Shown here: piece by piece, positions 17,693 through 25,034 of the stretch
Numbering within the stretch: position 1 is the stretch's first letter
Layout of the letters: every line of letters begins with the position of its first letter
From: Xanthobacteraceae bacterium
Lineage (GTDB): Bacteria > Pseudomonadota > Alphaproteobacteria > Rhizobiales > Xanthobacteraceae
NCBI GenBank assembly: GCA_019746355.1
Contig: JAIESC010000193.1
Span: forward strand, 1-34,528
Length of the DNA stretch: 34,528 nucleotides
Direction: 5' to 3'
Program-made: the position numbers and the translations under genes
The notes under the pieces: model-generated
What the model saw: only the letters and a program-made list of their open reading frames with translations
The model's database searches: none
Told to the model about the DNA's origin: nothing

Positions 17693-18997
17693 TCAGTACT
17701 GTGCGGAGATCGGGAGTTCCTCGGCTGGGAACAGGCTGATGACCGTGTGGCCCTTGTCGGTGACGACGACCTCTTCTTCGATGCGCGCCGCCGAATAGCC
17801 GTCGGTCGCGGGGCAGTAGGTCTCGAGCGCGAACACCATGCCTTCCTTGATGATGGTTGGATGGTCGAGCGACACGACGCGGCTGATGATCGGCCGCTCA
17901 TGCAAGTTCAAACCAAGACCGTGGCCGAATTGCAGCCCGAATGCGGAAAGCTCGTTCGGGAACCCGAATTCCTCCGCCTTGGGCCACACCTTGGCGATGG
18001 TGTCGGTGGAGACGCCGGGCTTGATCAGCTCGATGGCGCGGTCGAGCCACTCGCGGCACTTTTTGTAGGCGTCGCGCTGCGCGTCGGTGGCGCGGCCGAC
18101 GTTGAACGTGCGGTAGTAGCAGGTGCGATAGCCCATGAACGACTGCAGGATGTCGAAGAACGCCTGGTCGCCCGGGCGGATCATGCGGTCGGTGAAGTTG
18201 TGCGGGTGCGGGTTGCAGCGCTCGCCGGAGATGGCGTTGATCGCCTCCACGTCGTCGGAACCGTGGGTGTAGAGGAACTTGTTCACCTCGGCGACGATGT
18301 CGTTCTCGCGCACGCCGGGCTTCAGCTTCTCGTGGATCAGGTGATAGGCGCCGTCCACCATCGCCGCGGCGCGGTTGAGCAGCGCGATCTCGTCGGCCGA
18401 CTTGATCTCGCGCGCTTCGAGCATGACCTGCTGGCCGTCCTTGACCTTCAGGCCGGCCTTCTCCAACTCGAACATCATCGGCGGCTCGATGATGTCGACG
18501 CCGATCGGCATCTTGGCGAGGCCCGCGTCACGCAGGATCGAGGCCAGCTCCTCGGCGTGATGCTTCATCAGGCCGAAGCTCGGGTCCACAGTGCCGCGCA
18601 GGCCGACGAGGCCCGCCTTGCAGTTCTCCGGCTTCAGCCACGGCGAATAGAGCTTGTGGTGGACCGCGGCCGAGCCGAAGTCCCAGATGATCGGATCGCC
18701 GCCGCGCGGCAACAGCGCCCAGCGCGAAAGCTTGTCGCGCTCCCACTCGCCGATCTTGGTCGAGGTGAGGTAGCGGATGTTGTTGACGTCGAACACGAGC
18801 AGCGCGCCGAGGTCGGAGGCCTCGAGCGCGGCCTGGGCCCGGGCGAGGCGGTAGCGTTGCAGCCGGCGGTAGTCGACGCGCTCCTCGAAATCGACCCCCA
18901 TGGTGCCGAGCACCGGCAGGTGACGCCCCCAGTTGTGGCGCGGATTGATGTCCTCGGCGGTGATCCGGCGCGGCTCGCGCTTGGTGATGTCGTCCAT
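17693..18997 (-). CDS. M24 (Xaa-Pro peptidase/creatinase-fold) family protein with altered metal site
   Basis: A 434-residue two-domain pita-bread protein: an N-terminal creatinase-like domain (about 40-190) and a catalytic M24 domain (about 200-425). Family metal ligands line up as D282, H359 (GHGLGLNLHE), E392 (FALETYC) and E407 (ARIEEE). The second aspartate of the usual D...D pair is replaced: the expected SDITRT-like motif reads TCYYRTF with C293. So four of five ligands remain. Relatives include prolidases, creatinase and the DMSP lyase DddP; the true reaction is open. AAGGAG lies close before the ATG at 18997. No partner gene other than the small Cys-rich protein follows. Confidence 0.85.
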   Translation of the reverse strand: MDDITKREPRRITAEDINPRHNWGRHLPVLGTMGVDFEERVDYRRLQRYRLARAQAALEASDLGALLVFDVNNIRYLTSTKIGEWERDKLSRWALLPRGGDPIIWDFGSAAVHHKLYSPWLKPENCKAGLVGLRGTVDPSFGLMKHHAEELASILRDAGLAKMPIGVDIIEPPMMFELEKAGLKVKDGQQVMLEAREIKSADEIALLNRAAAMVDGAYHLIHEKLKPGVRENDIVAEVNKFLYTHGSDDVEAINAISGERCNPHPHNFTDRMIRPGDQAFFDILQSFMGYRTCYYRTFNVGRATDAQRDAYKKCREWLDRAIELIKPGVSTDTIAKVWPKAEEFGFPNELSAFGLQFGHGLGLNLHERPIISRVVSLDHPTIIKEGMVFALETYCPATDGYSAARIEEEVVVTDKGHTVISLFPAEELPISAQY

Positions 18998-19210
18998 GGG
19001 GGTCTCCTTTGAATTGGTGGGGCCCGGGGCCCGATGGCGTGACGGGGTTATAGCACGGCCGGCGGCCGGTCCATCACGCCGGCAGCCGCTGCAAAGGGTT
19101 GCGTCGGCTGGTTTTCCATGTGCATTGCGCGGTCAGCGGCCTCGGGCGAGGCAGGCCATCGCGGCCGGGCTTCGAACATCCCGGCCATCGGGATTCCAAG
19201 GGGGCTGATC

Positions 19211-19678
19211 GTGAAATCCGTACGTCGTGCCGCCTGGGCGGTCGTTGCCGTTGTCACGCTCGCGGGCGCGAATGCGGCTCACGCTCAGGAAGCGAAGTAT
19301 CCGACCAAGAAGGTCGATTTCATCGTCGCCTTCGCCGCGGGCGGTTTCGCCGATACGCTGGCGCGCTTCGTCGCTCAGAAGCTCAACGAAAGCTGGGGAC
19401 AGTCGGTGGTGATCGAGAACCGCGGCGGCGCCGGCGGAAATCTCGGCGCGCGCGCGGTCCGCTCGGCGGCAGCCGACGGCTATACGGTGTTGGTGACGAC
19501 CGCGGCGCTGGCGATCAATCCGACGATGTACCGGCGTCTCGATTTTACGCTCGACGAGCTTGCGGCGGTGGCGATCCCGGCGGCGTCGCCGGAAACCGTT
19601 GCCGCGCATCCGAGCAAGGCGCCGGGCGAACAGAGCTATGATCCGTCCACGCAAGTAGTTCTGACGCAGTACGATTAA
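19211..19678 (+). pseudogene. Truncated TctC/Bug-family binding protein (N-terminal half only)
   Basis: A 155-codon frame starting at GTG 19211 with AAGGGG before it. It encodes a signal peptide (to about residue 26, ending AHAQ) and the first lobe of a Bug/TctC protein: YPTKKVDFIVAFAAGGFADTLARFVAQKL, then VVIENRGGAGGNLGARAVRSAAADGYTVL and NPTMYRRLDF. Family members are about 320 residues, so the whole second lobe is missing. The last 17 residues (GEQSYDPSTQVVLTQYD) do not resemble the family. Its TAA overlaps the stop of the convergent GST gene by two bases. It most likely cannot bind ligand and is a deletion remnant; an intact paralogue is at 23896-24912. Confidence 0.75.
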
Positions 19679-20481
19679 CTCGCCCGCAGACCGGCCACGA
19701 GCCTCTCCACGTCGGCCCGGATCTTCGGGCCGTGGGTTCGCATTTCGGCGAATTCGGCCTCCGAAATCAGGTCGTGCAGTCCGCGCCGGAAGCTCGGCCA
19801 TTGCTGCACCATCGCCCACCAGGCGTCGATGCGCGGCCGTCCGTCGGTCCACGCGCCAAGCAGGCCGAGATAGGAAAGGCGGGCGACGAACGGCATCATG
19901 TTGATGTCGGCGAGCGTCGGCTGCTTCCCGAGCAGCCACGGCCCTCGCTCGGCGAGCGTCTGTTCCATCAGCTTGAAGGCGCGCTCATAGGCCGCGATCG
20001 CGTGCAGCACGAACGGCGAATGCACGCCGTGCTCGTAGGTCGATTTGAAGCGGTCGGTGCGGCGCGGGTCGCCGACATTGCGGAAGCGCTTTTCGCGCAG
20101 CTCCGGGCTCATGCTCCGCATCCGCTCGCGGAACATCGCCGAGAAGCTCAGCTCGGTCGCGCCGTCGAACAGGCCCTCGTCGACGAACTTGCTCCACAGC
20201 CGCATCCGCGCCCGCTCGGCCGGCGTCGAAGGCATCAGCGGCGGATCGGGAAACGTCTCGTCGAGGTATTCGCAGATCAGCGTCGACTCGATCACCGGCG
20301 TGCCGTCGTGCACCAGCGTCGGCACCACGCCCTTGGGATTGAGCTTGAGATATTCCGGGTCGTACTGCTCGGTCTTGAACAGGTCGACCCGCCGCGCCTC
20401 CCAGGCGAGTCCTTTCTCGACCAGGGTGATGCGGACCTTCTGGCAGCAGACCGAATTGCCGAAGTCGTAGAGGAGGAGCAT
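19675..20481 (-). CDS. Glutathione S-transferase family protein
   Basis: A 268-residue cytosolic GST. The N-terminal thioredoxin-like domain (1-80) has LYDFGNSVCCQKVRITLVEKGL, with Ser10 or Cys12/13 as candidate catalytic residue, the cis-proline loop KGVVPTLVHDG and the glutathione-binding ESTLICEYLDE. The helical C-terminal domain includes GPWLLGKQPTLADINMMPFVARL, with the usual N-capping motif. It lies downstream of the marR gene on the same strand with a 147-base gap, so co-regulation is possible but not shown. Substrate unknown. Confidence 0.88.
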   Translation of the reverse strand: MLLLYDFGNSVCCQKVRITLVEKGLAWEARRVDLFKTEQYDPEYLKLNPKGVVPTLVHDGTPVIESTLICEYLDETFPDPPLMPSTPAERARMRLWSKFVDEGLFDGATELSFSAMFRERMRSMSPELREKRFRNVGDPRRTDRFKSTYEHGVHSPFVLHAIAAYERAFKLMEQTLAERGPWLLGKQPTLADINMMPFVARLSYLGLLGAWTDGRPRIDAWWAMVQQWPSFRRGLHDLISEAEFAEMRTHGPKIRADVERLVAGLRAS

Positions 20482-20628
20482 GCGTGGGACCTGAATTCAC
20501 GTTTGGGCCCGGCACATTATGGAAAAAGCGGCATCCCGTCACCGTTGAACCGGAGAAGCCATGGCCGCGAGGCGCGAAATGGAGAAGCGTCTCTATGCGC
20601 TGCGCGGCCTGGCCGCATCAAACTGAGG

Positions 20629-21066
20629 TCAGGTCGCGGCGACCACGCGCCGCAGCGCGGTCCGAAGCTCTGCCGATTCGCTTGCGCCGAACGCCAGCTC
20701 GAACTTCTTCTGCGCTTCGCGCCATTGCGCCGCCGCGGCCTTTACCTTTGCCTGTCCCGCCGCCGTAAGCGTCAGCCGGCGCGTCCGGCCATCATCGCCC
20801 GCGCCGATGGTGAGAAGCTTGTCGCGCTGAAGCGGCCGCACCGCGCGGCCGAGCGTGGTGCGGTCCATCACCATCGATTTTGCCAGCTCGTTGATCGACA
20901 GCGGTCCGAGGCGATTGAGCTTCGCTAGGATCGAATACTGCGTGCCCTTCAGCCCCACGGCGGCGAGGTGGGTGTCATAGAGCTGGCTGACGTGGCGCGC
21001 CGCCTGGCGGAGCGCGAGGCAGTTGCACTCGGTCGAATCCGGGGCCGGCGGGGACTGCTTTTGCAT
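20629..21066 (-). CDS. MarR-family transcriptional regulator
   Basis: A 145-residue winged-helix repressor. The DNA-binding part is GPLSINELAKSMVMDRTTLGRAVRPLQRDKLL with wing GDDGRTRRLTLTAAG. The N-terminus holds TECNCLALRQAARHVSQLYD with C14 and C16, in the place where redox-sensing MarR proteins carry a reactive cysteine; redox sensing here is inference. The frame stays open further upstream, but the internal ATG at 21066 gives the family's normal length. It is divergent from the MATE operon. The two palindromes at 21121-21166 in the shared gap are its likely operators and would give autoregulation. Confidence 0.9.
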   Translation of the reverse strand: MQKQSPPAPDSTECNCLALRQAARHVSQLYDTHLAAVGLKGTQYSILAKLNRLGPLSINELAKSMVMDRTTLGRAVRPLQRDKLLTIGAGDDGRTRRLTLTAAGQAKVKAAAAQWREAQKKFELAFGASESAELRTALRRVVAAT

Positions 21067-21120
21067 GGCTCGTATTCCTGAAACCGGGCAGCCCGGCGAG
21101 GGGCCGGCCCTTGCTAATAT

Positions 21121-21132
21121 GTGCATATGCAC
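21121..21132. promoter_or_regulatory. Palindromic operator 1 (GTGCATATGCAC)
   Basis: Perfect 12-base palindrome in the 147-base gap between marR and the MATE gene. Its twin lies 34 bases away centre to centre, roughly three helical turns. Binding by the neighbouring MarR protein is inferred from position and symmetry. Confidence 0.65.
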
Positions 21133-21154
21133 TTATCAAAGGTCAAGAGAAAAG

Positions 21155-21166
21155 GCGCATATGCAC
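21155..21166. promoter_or_regulatory. Palindromic operator 2 (GCGCATATGCAC)
   Basis: Second copy of the palindrome, one base different (GCGCATATGCAC), 48 bases before the MATE start. It keeps the GCATATGC core. Together with the first copy it fits a two-site MarR control region. Confidence 0.6.
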
Positions 21167-21213
21167 CTATTTCGGGCTTTGCAATATTGGCCGTTGCGGA
21201 AAGGGCGTTTTTC

Positions 21214-22593
21214 ATGGACCCGCGGACCCGGATGCTGCTGGAGGCCCCGGTTGGCCCGACGATCGTCAAGCTGGCGCTGCCCAACGTCGTCGTCATGGTG
21301 GTGCAGGCCTCGATCGGCCTGATCGAAACCTATTTCGTCGCCAAGCTCGGCCTAGATGCGCTGGCCGGCATGGCGCTGGTGTTTCCGCTGTTCATGCTGC
21401 TGCAGATGGTATCGGCCGGCGCGATGGGCGGCGGCATCCTGTCGGCCGTCGCCCGGGCGCTGGGTGCGCAGCAGCGCGAGCGGGCGAACGAGCTGGTCTG
21501 GTCAGCGGTCGCCATTACTGTCGTGCTCGGCGCACTGACCACGGTCGCGGCGCTGCTGTTCGGGCCGAAGCTCTATGCATTGATGGGCGGGCGCGACGCC
21601 TCGCTCGCGGCGGCGACGACCTACTCGGCGCTGGTGTTCGCCGGTGCGATTCCGCTGTGGCTGTTCAACTCGTTCGCGGCGGTGATCCGCGGCACCGGCA
21701 ACATGTTCTTTCCGGCGGCGGTGACGACCGCCGGCGCGCTTGTGCTCGTGCCGCTGTCGCCGCTGCTGATCTTCGGCCTCGGCCTGTTTCCGCAGCTCGG
21801 CATCGCCGGTGGCGCCGCTGCGGTCTTGCTCTATTACGTGATCGGTTGCGCGATCTTCGTTGTCTACATTTGGTCGGGCCGTGGCGTGCTGAAGCCGTCG
21901 CGCGTGCCGCCGAAGCTCACCTGGGCGCCGATGCGCGATATCCTCGGCGTCGGTCTTGCCTCCACCATCTCCAGCGTCTCGACCAATGTCACCATCGCCA
22001 CCGCGACCGGCCTCGCCGGTCTGGTCGGGCCTGCGGCGGTCGCCGGCTATGGCACCGGCGCGCGGCTGGAATATCTCCTGGTGCCGCTGGTGTTCGGCCT
22101 TGGCGCGCCGGTCGCGGCGATGGTCGGCACCTCGATCGGCGCGGGGCGGCGGGACCGCGCGCTCAAGGTCGCGTGGACCGGCGCCGCCATGGCCTTCGGC
22201 ATCACCGAGGCGATCGGGCTTTTGGCGGCGCTGTTCCCGGCGGCATGGCTTTCGCTGTTCGGCTACGACCCGAAGATGATCGAGGTCGGGACGAGCTATC
22301 TGCGTATCGTCGGACCGGTCTACGGCTTCTTCGGCGCGGGACTGCTTCTGTACTTCGCTTCGCAGGGCGCGGGCCGCGTCGGCTGGGCCGTGCTGATCGC
22401 GGTTGCGCGCGTCGTCATTGCCGCGGGCGGCGGCTGGCTCGCCGTGCGCAGTTTCGGCGGCAGCACCGCACTGTTCGCGGTGCTGGCCGGGGCGATCGTG
22501 GTCTATGGCGTCGCCAACGTGGTGGCTGTGGCGAGCGGCGCGTGGTTCGCGGAGCCGAAGCCGAAAGCACTGCCGGCGGCACAGCCTTCATGA
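21214..22593 (+). CDS. MATE-family multidrug efflux transporter
   Basis: A 459-residue inner-membrane antiporter of the MATE family with about twelve transmembrane helices in two similar halves; the PTIVKLALPNVVVMVVQASIGLIETYFVAKLGLDALAGMAL opening is typical. MATE proteins expel cationic drugs or metabolites using Na+ or H+. The ATG at 21214 is chosen because GGAAAGGG (21198-21205) lies 8 bases upstream and the length is normal; an earlier GTG at 21121 would translate through the operator palindromes. It is first in an operon with a MaoC hydratase and a tautomerase, and divergent from marR. Confidence 0.92.
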   Translation: MDPRTRMLLEAPVGPTIVKLALPNVVVMVVQASIGLIETYFVAKLGLDALAGMALVFPLFMLLQMVSAGAMGGGILSAVARALGAQQRERANELVWSAVAITVVLGALTTVAALLFGPKLYALMGGRDASLAAATTYSALVFAGAIPLWLFNSFAAVIRGTGNMFFPAAVTTAGALVLVPLSPLLIFGLGLFPQLGIAGGAAAVLLYYVIGCAIFVVYIWSGRGVLKPSRVPPKLTWAPMRDILGVGLASTISSVSTNVTIATATGLAGLVGPAAVAGYGTGARLEYLLVPLVFGLGAPVAAMVGTSIGAGRRDRALKVAWTGAAMAFGITEAIGLLAALFPAAWLSLFGYDPKMIEVGTSYLRIVGPVYGFFGAGLLLYFASQGAGRVGWAVLIAVARVVIAAGGGWLAVRSFGGSTALFAVLAGAIVVYGVANVVAVASGAWFAEPKPKALPAAQPS

Positions 22594-22604
22594 GGAGAGT
22601 TGCC

Positions 22605-23084
22605 ATGACGACGGAAACGCTCGCGGCCCGGCCGCTCTATCTCGAAGATCTCATGCCCGGGACAATTCACCGTTCCGGCGGCGAGCCGCAGACGATGGAC
22701 GCGGAAAGCATCAAGGCGTTTGCCCGGCAGTTCGATCCGCAGCCGTTTCATCTCGACGAGGCTCTGGCGGCCGGAACCTTCTTCCACGGGCTTGCGGCAA
22801 GCGGCTGGCAGACCGCGGCGGTGACGATGAAGCTTCTGGTCGAGGGCGGTCTGCCGCTCGCCGGCGGCATCATCGGTGCCGGCGTCGAGGAGGTGCGCTG
22901 GCCGCGCCCGGTGCGGCCGGGCGACCGGCTTCGCGTCGAGACGAAGGTGCTGGAGGTGCGGCCGTCGCACTCCAAGCCGGAGCAGGGGCTCGCGAAGGTC
23001 CGCACCACCACGCTCAACCAGAACGGCGACCCGGTCCAGGTGATGACATCCAATCTGCTCGTGCAACGACGCAACGGAGGCTGA
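22605..23084 (+). CDS. MaoC-family dehydratase/hydratase
   Basis: A 159-residue hot-dog-fold protein of the MaoC family, members of which add or remove water on enoyl-CoA or related acyl substrates. The hydratase motif is seen as FDPQPFHLDEALAAGTFFHGLAASG, with D44 and H49 as the catalytic pair. It begins 11 bases after the MATE stop with AGGAGA 6 bases before its ATG, and ends 2 bases before the tautomerase start, so the three genes are one operon. The substrate is unknown; the setting suggests a small aromatic or acyl compound that is also exported. Confidence 0.9.
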   Translation: MTTETLAARPLYLEDLMPGTIHRSGGEPQTMDAESIKAFARQFDPQPFHLDEALAAGTFFHGLAASGWQTAAVTMKLLVEGGLPLAGGIIGAGVEEVRWPRPVRPGDRLRVETKVLEVRPSHSKPEQGLAKVRTTTLNQNGDPVQVMTSNLLVQRRNGG

Positions 23085-23086
23085 CC

Positions 23087-23494
23087 ATGCCGGTCGCAAA
23101 AATTCACGTGCTCGAAGGGCAATACGAGGAAACTGGCCTCGACAGGGTTTCCAAGGCAATCCAGGACGCGCTCATGAAGGTGCTCGGCGTGCCGCCCGAC
23201 GATTTCTTTCAGATTTTCTACGTCCTGCCGCGCAACCAGTTTCGGCACACGCGGTCGTTCCTCGGCCTCAAGTATTCGGACCGGCTCATTATCCTGGAAC
23301 TCAGCTTCATCGCTGGCCGGCCGCGCGAGAGGCGGCAGGCGCTGCTGAAGGCGCTGAACGACAATGTTGTCGCGGCCGCTGGAATCTCTCCTGACGATCT
23401 GGTGATCACGTTCTACGAGGTTCCGGGCGAGAACATTTCGTTCGGCCAGGGTCTCGCCCAACGCGCGCATATCTCAGACCGGGTGCCGGCCTGA
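23087..23494 (+). CDS. Tautomerase-superfamily protein (YrdN-like)
   Basis: A 135-residue protein of the Tautomerase_2 group within the 4-oxalocrotonate tautomerase superfamily. The sequence begins Met-Pro, so removal of Met exposes the catalytic N-terminal Pro. The layout VAKIHVLEGQYEETGLDRVSKAIQDALMKVLGVP, a second half with GISPDDLVITFYEV, and ISFGQGLAQ near the end match that group. It is the last gene of the MATE-MaoC operon, with a 2-base gap and GGAGG before the ATG. It may isomerise the product of the hydratase; that link is inference. Confidence 0.88.
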   Translation: MPVAKIHVLEGQYEETGLDRVSKAIQDALMKVLGVPPDDFFQIFYVLPRNQFRHTRSFLGLKYSDRLIILELSFIAGRPRERRQALLKALNDNVVAAAGISPDDLVITFYEVPGENISFGQGLAQRAHISDRVPA

Positions 23495-23682
23495 TGCCAG
23501 GACCCGAAGTTCCATGATCCCTCAGCGGGCACTTTGCGAGCTTCGGGGCCGAGGCGCGCCCGGCGCGTAACGCGGCAATTTTTCCCCGCCGCCGCGTCGC
23601 AAGGGGATCGCCGTCACAAATGTATTGCAATGCGGCAAAAACCATGCTGCAGTGCGATGGTCTCGCTTTTGAGAACGCGACC

Positions 23683-23865
23683 ATGGCAGGTGCGAATCCG
23701 GTGAGTGCCCATCGCCTCAGAAAGCAGGCCGCGCGGTGTCAGGCGCTGGCCAAACAGACCCACGACGAAGAGGGCCGTCAGCGCTACCTCCGTCTGGAGC
23801 AGATGTATCTTCAGCTCGCCGACGCTGAAGAGCACGGCGACAGCCCGAACCCGGCCGCCGCCTGA
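23683..23865 (+). CDS. Small helical protein of unknown function
   Basis: A 60-residue protein (MAGANPVSAHRLRKQAARCQALAKQTHDEEGRQRYLRLEQMYLQLADAEE...) that should form two amphipathic helices. Short proteins of this pattern are frequent, uncharacterised members of Bradyrhizobium-like genomes. The frame is open upstream to 23620, but the start at 23683 removes a segment of unlike composition; the ribosome site is weak for both. It stands alone between the tautomerase operon and the convergent TctC gene. Function not known. Confidence 0.6.
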   Translation: MAGANPVSAHRLRKQAARCQALAKQTHDEEGRQRYLRLEQMYLQLADAEEHGDSPNPAAA

Positions 23866-23895
23866 GTTCCGGTATCGGACCGCTCGCGGACACGC

Positions 23896-24912
23896 TCACT
23901 CGAGCTTGATGTTCGCGGCCTTCACCACCTTGGTCCACTTTTCGATCTCGGCGCGCAGGAAGGCGTCGGTCTGCGCGGGCGTCATCGACATCGTCTCGGT
24001 GTCCTGTTTTGCCCAGTAGGCCTTCACGTCGGCCCGCGCCAGCATCGCCCTGATCTCGGCGTTGAGCAGATCGACCACCGGCTTCGGCGTCCCGGCCGGC
24101 GCCATGACGCCGAACCATCCCGTGTGCTCGTAGCCCGGCACGCCGGCCTCCGAGACCGTCGGCACGTCCGGCAGCGCGCTCGAGCGCTTCGCGCCGGTGA
24201 CGCCCAGCGCGCGGACCTGCCCTGCGATCACGTTGGGCGCGACCGAGGGCACCTCGTCGAACATCATGTGCACGTGTCCGCCGATGATGTCGTTGCGCGC
24301 GCCGGTGCTGCCCTTGTAGGCGACGTGCAGGATGTCGGTGCCGCTCATCAGCTTGAACAGCTCGCCGCCGAGATGCTTGTTCGAGCCGGGGCCGGAGGAC
24401 GCATAGGTGAGGGCGCCGGGCTTCGCTTTCGCAAGCGCAACCAGCTCCGTCACCGACGTCGCCGGCACCGCGGGGTGCACCACGAGAACGGCGTCGGTCG
24501 AGAAGGTCATCGCGACCGGCGAGAAATCGCGCATCAGCACGTACGGCTTGTTGGTGCTGAGGATCTCGAGGTTGACATGCGGCGAGGCGACGACGAGCAG
24601 GGTGTAGCCGTCCGGTGCGGCCTTGGCGGCCTCGGCGGTGCCGATGATGCCCGCCGCGCCCGGACGGTTTTCGATGAAGAACGACTGCTTGAACCGCTCG
24701 CCGAGCTGCTGCGCGATATAGCGGCCGACCAGATCGGCAGGGCCGCCGGCGCCGAGCGGCACGATCATGCGCACCGGGCGCTCCGGCCACTGTCCCGCGG
24801 TCTGCGCGGCGGCGGGCAGCGCGGCGGCCGCAAGGGCCGCGATCGTCATGGCGAAGCGACGCACGAAATTGATTGGGCGCGGATTGAATGGGCGCGGATT
24901 GAATCGGCGCAT
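23896..24912 (-). CDS. TctC/Bug-family periplasmic binding protein
   Basis: A 338-residue exported binding protein of the tripartite tricarboxylate transporter (Bug) family. The signal region is long: a basic segment with the direct repeat FNPRPFNPRP precedes the hydrophobic core ending AAAQ. The mature protein has WPERPVRMIVPLGAGGPADLVGRYIAQQL, VVASPHVNLEIL, YASSGPGSNKHLGGELFK and a complete second lobe (ALPDVPTVSEAGVPGYEHTGWFGVMAPAGTP). The ATG at 24912 follows GGGAGG closely, so an upstream in-frame start is rejected. No TctA/TctB membrane partners are near, as is common for this expanded family. The ligand, probably a carboxylate, is unknown. Confidence 0.9.
   Translation of the reverse strand: MRRFNPRPFNPRPINFVRRFAMTIAALAAAALPAAAQTAGQWPERPVRMIVPLGAGGPADLVGRYIAQQLGERFKQSFFIENRPGAAGIIGTAEAAKAAPDGYTLLVVASPHVNLEILSTNKPYVLMRDFSPVAMTFSTDAVLVVHPAVPATSVTELVALAKAKPGALTYASSGPGSNKHLGGELFKLMSGTDILHVAYKGSTGARNDIIGGHVHMMFDEVPSVAPNVIAGQVRALGVTGAKRSSALPDVPTVSEAGVPGYEHTGWFGVMAPAGTPKPVVDLLNAEIRAMLARADVKAYWAKQDTETMSMTPAQTDAFLRAEIEKWTKVVKAANIKLE
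24875..24904 (-). repeat. 15-base tandem duplication in the TctC signal-peptide region
   Basis: Two identical adjacent copies of a 15-base unit (24875-24889 and 24890-24904). They encode FNPRP twice at the N-terminus of the TctC protein. The copies are exact, which suggests a recent in-frame duplication. Confidence 0.9.
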
Positions 24913-25034
24913 GGTATCCTCCCGCCGGGCGGCTGCGCGGCGTCGTCGCGCCGCTGTCGGGGCCGTCCAGGCCACCTTTTTACCCCACAATTGGCCCGAA
25001 GCGATATCCGACGGACTGGTGCATGGGTCCGAGG

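Noticed and set aside
20561..20626. 21-codon frame with a GGAG-like site between GST and marR genes (plus strand)
   Set aside because: Too short and isolated to support; no conservation can be judged from one sequence.
21121..21213. GTG start for the MATE protein 31 codons upstream
   Set aside because: It would translate through both operator palindromes; the ATG at 21214 has a better ribosome site and gives normal length.
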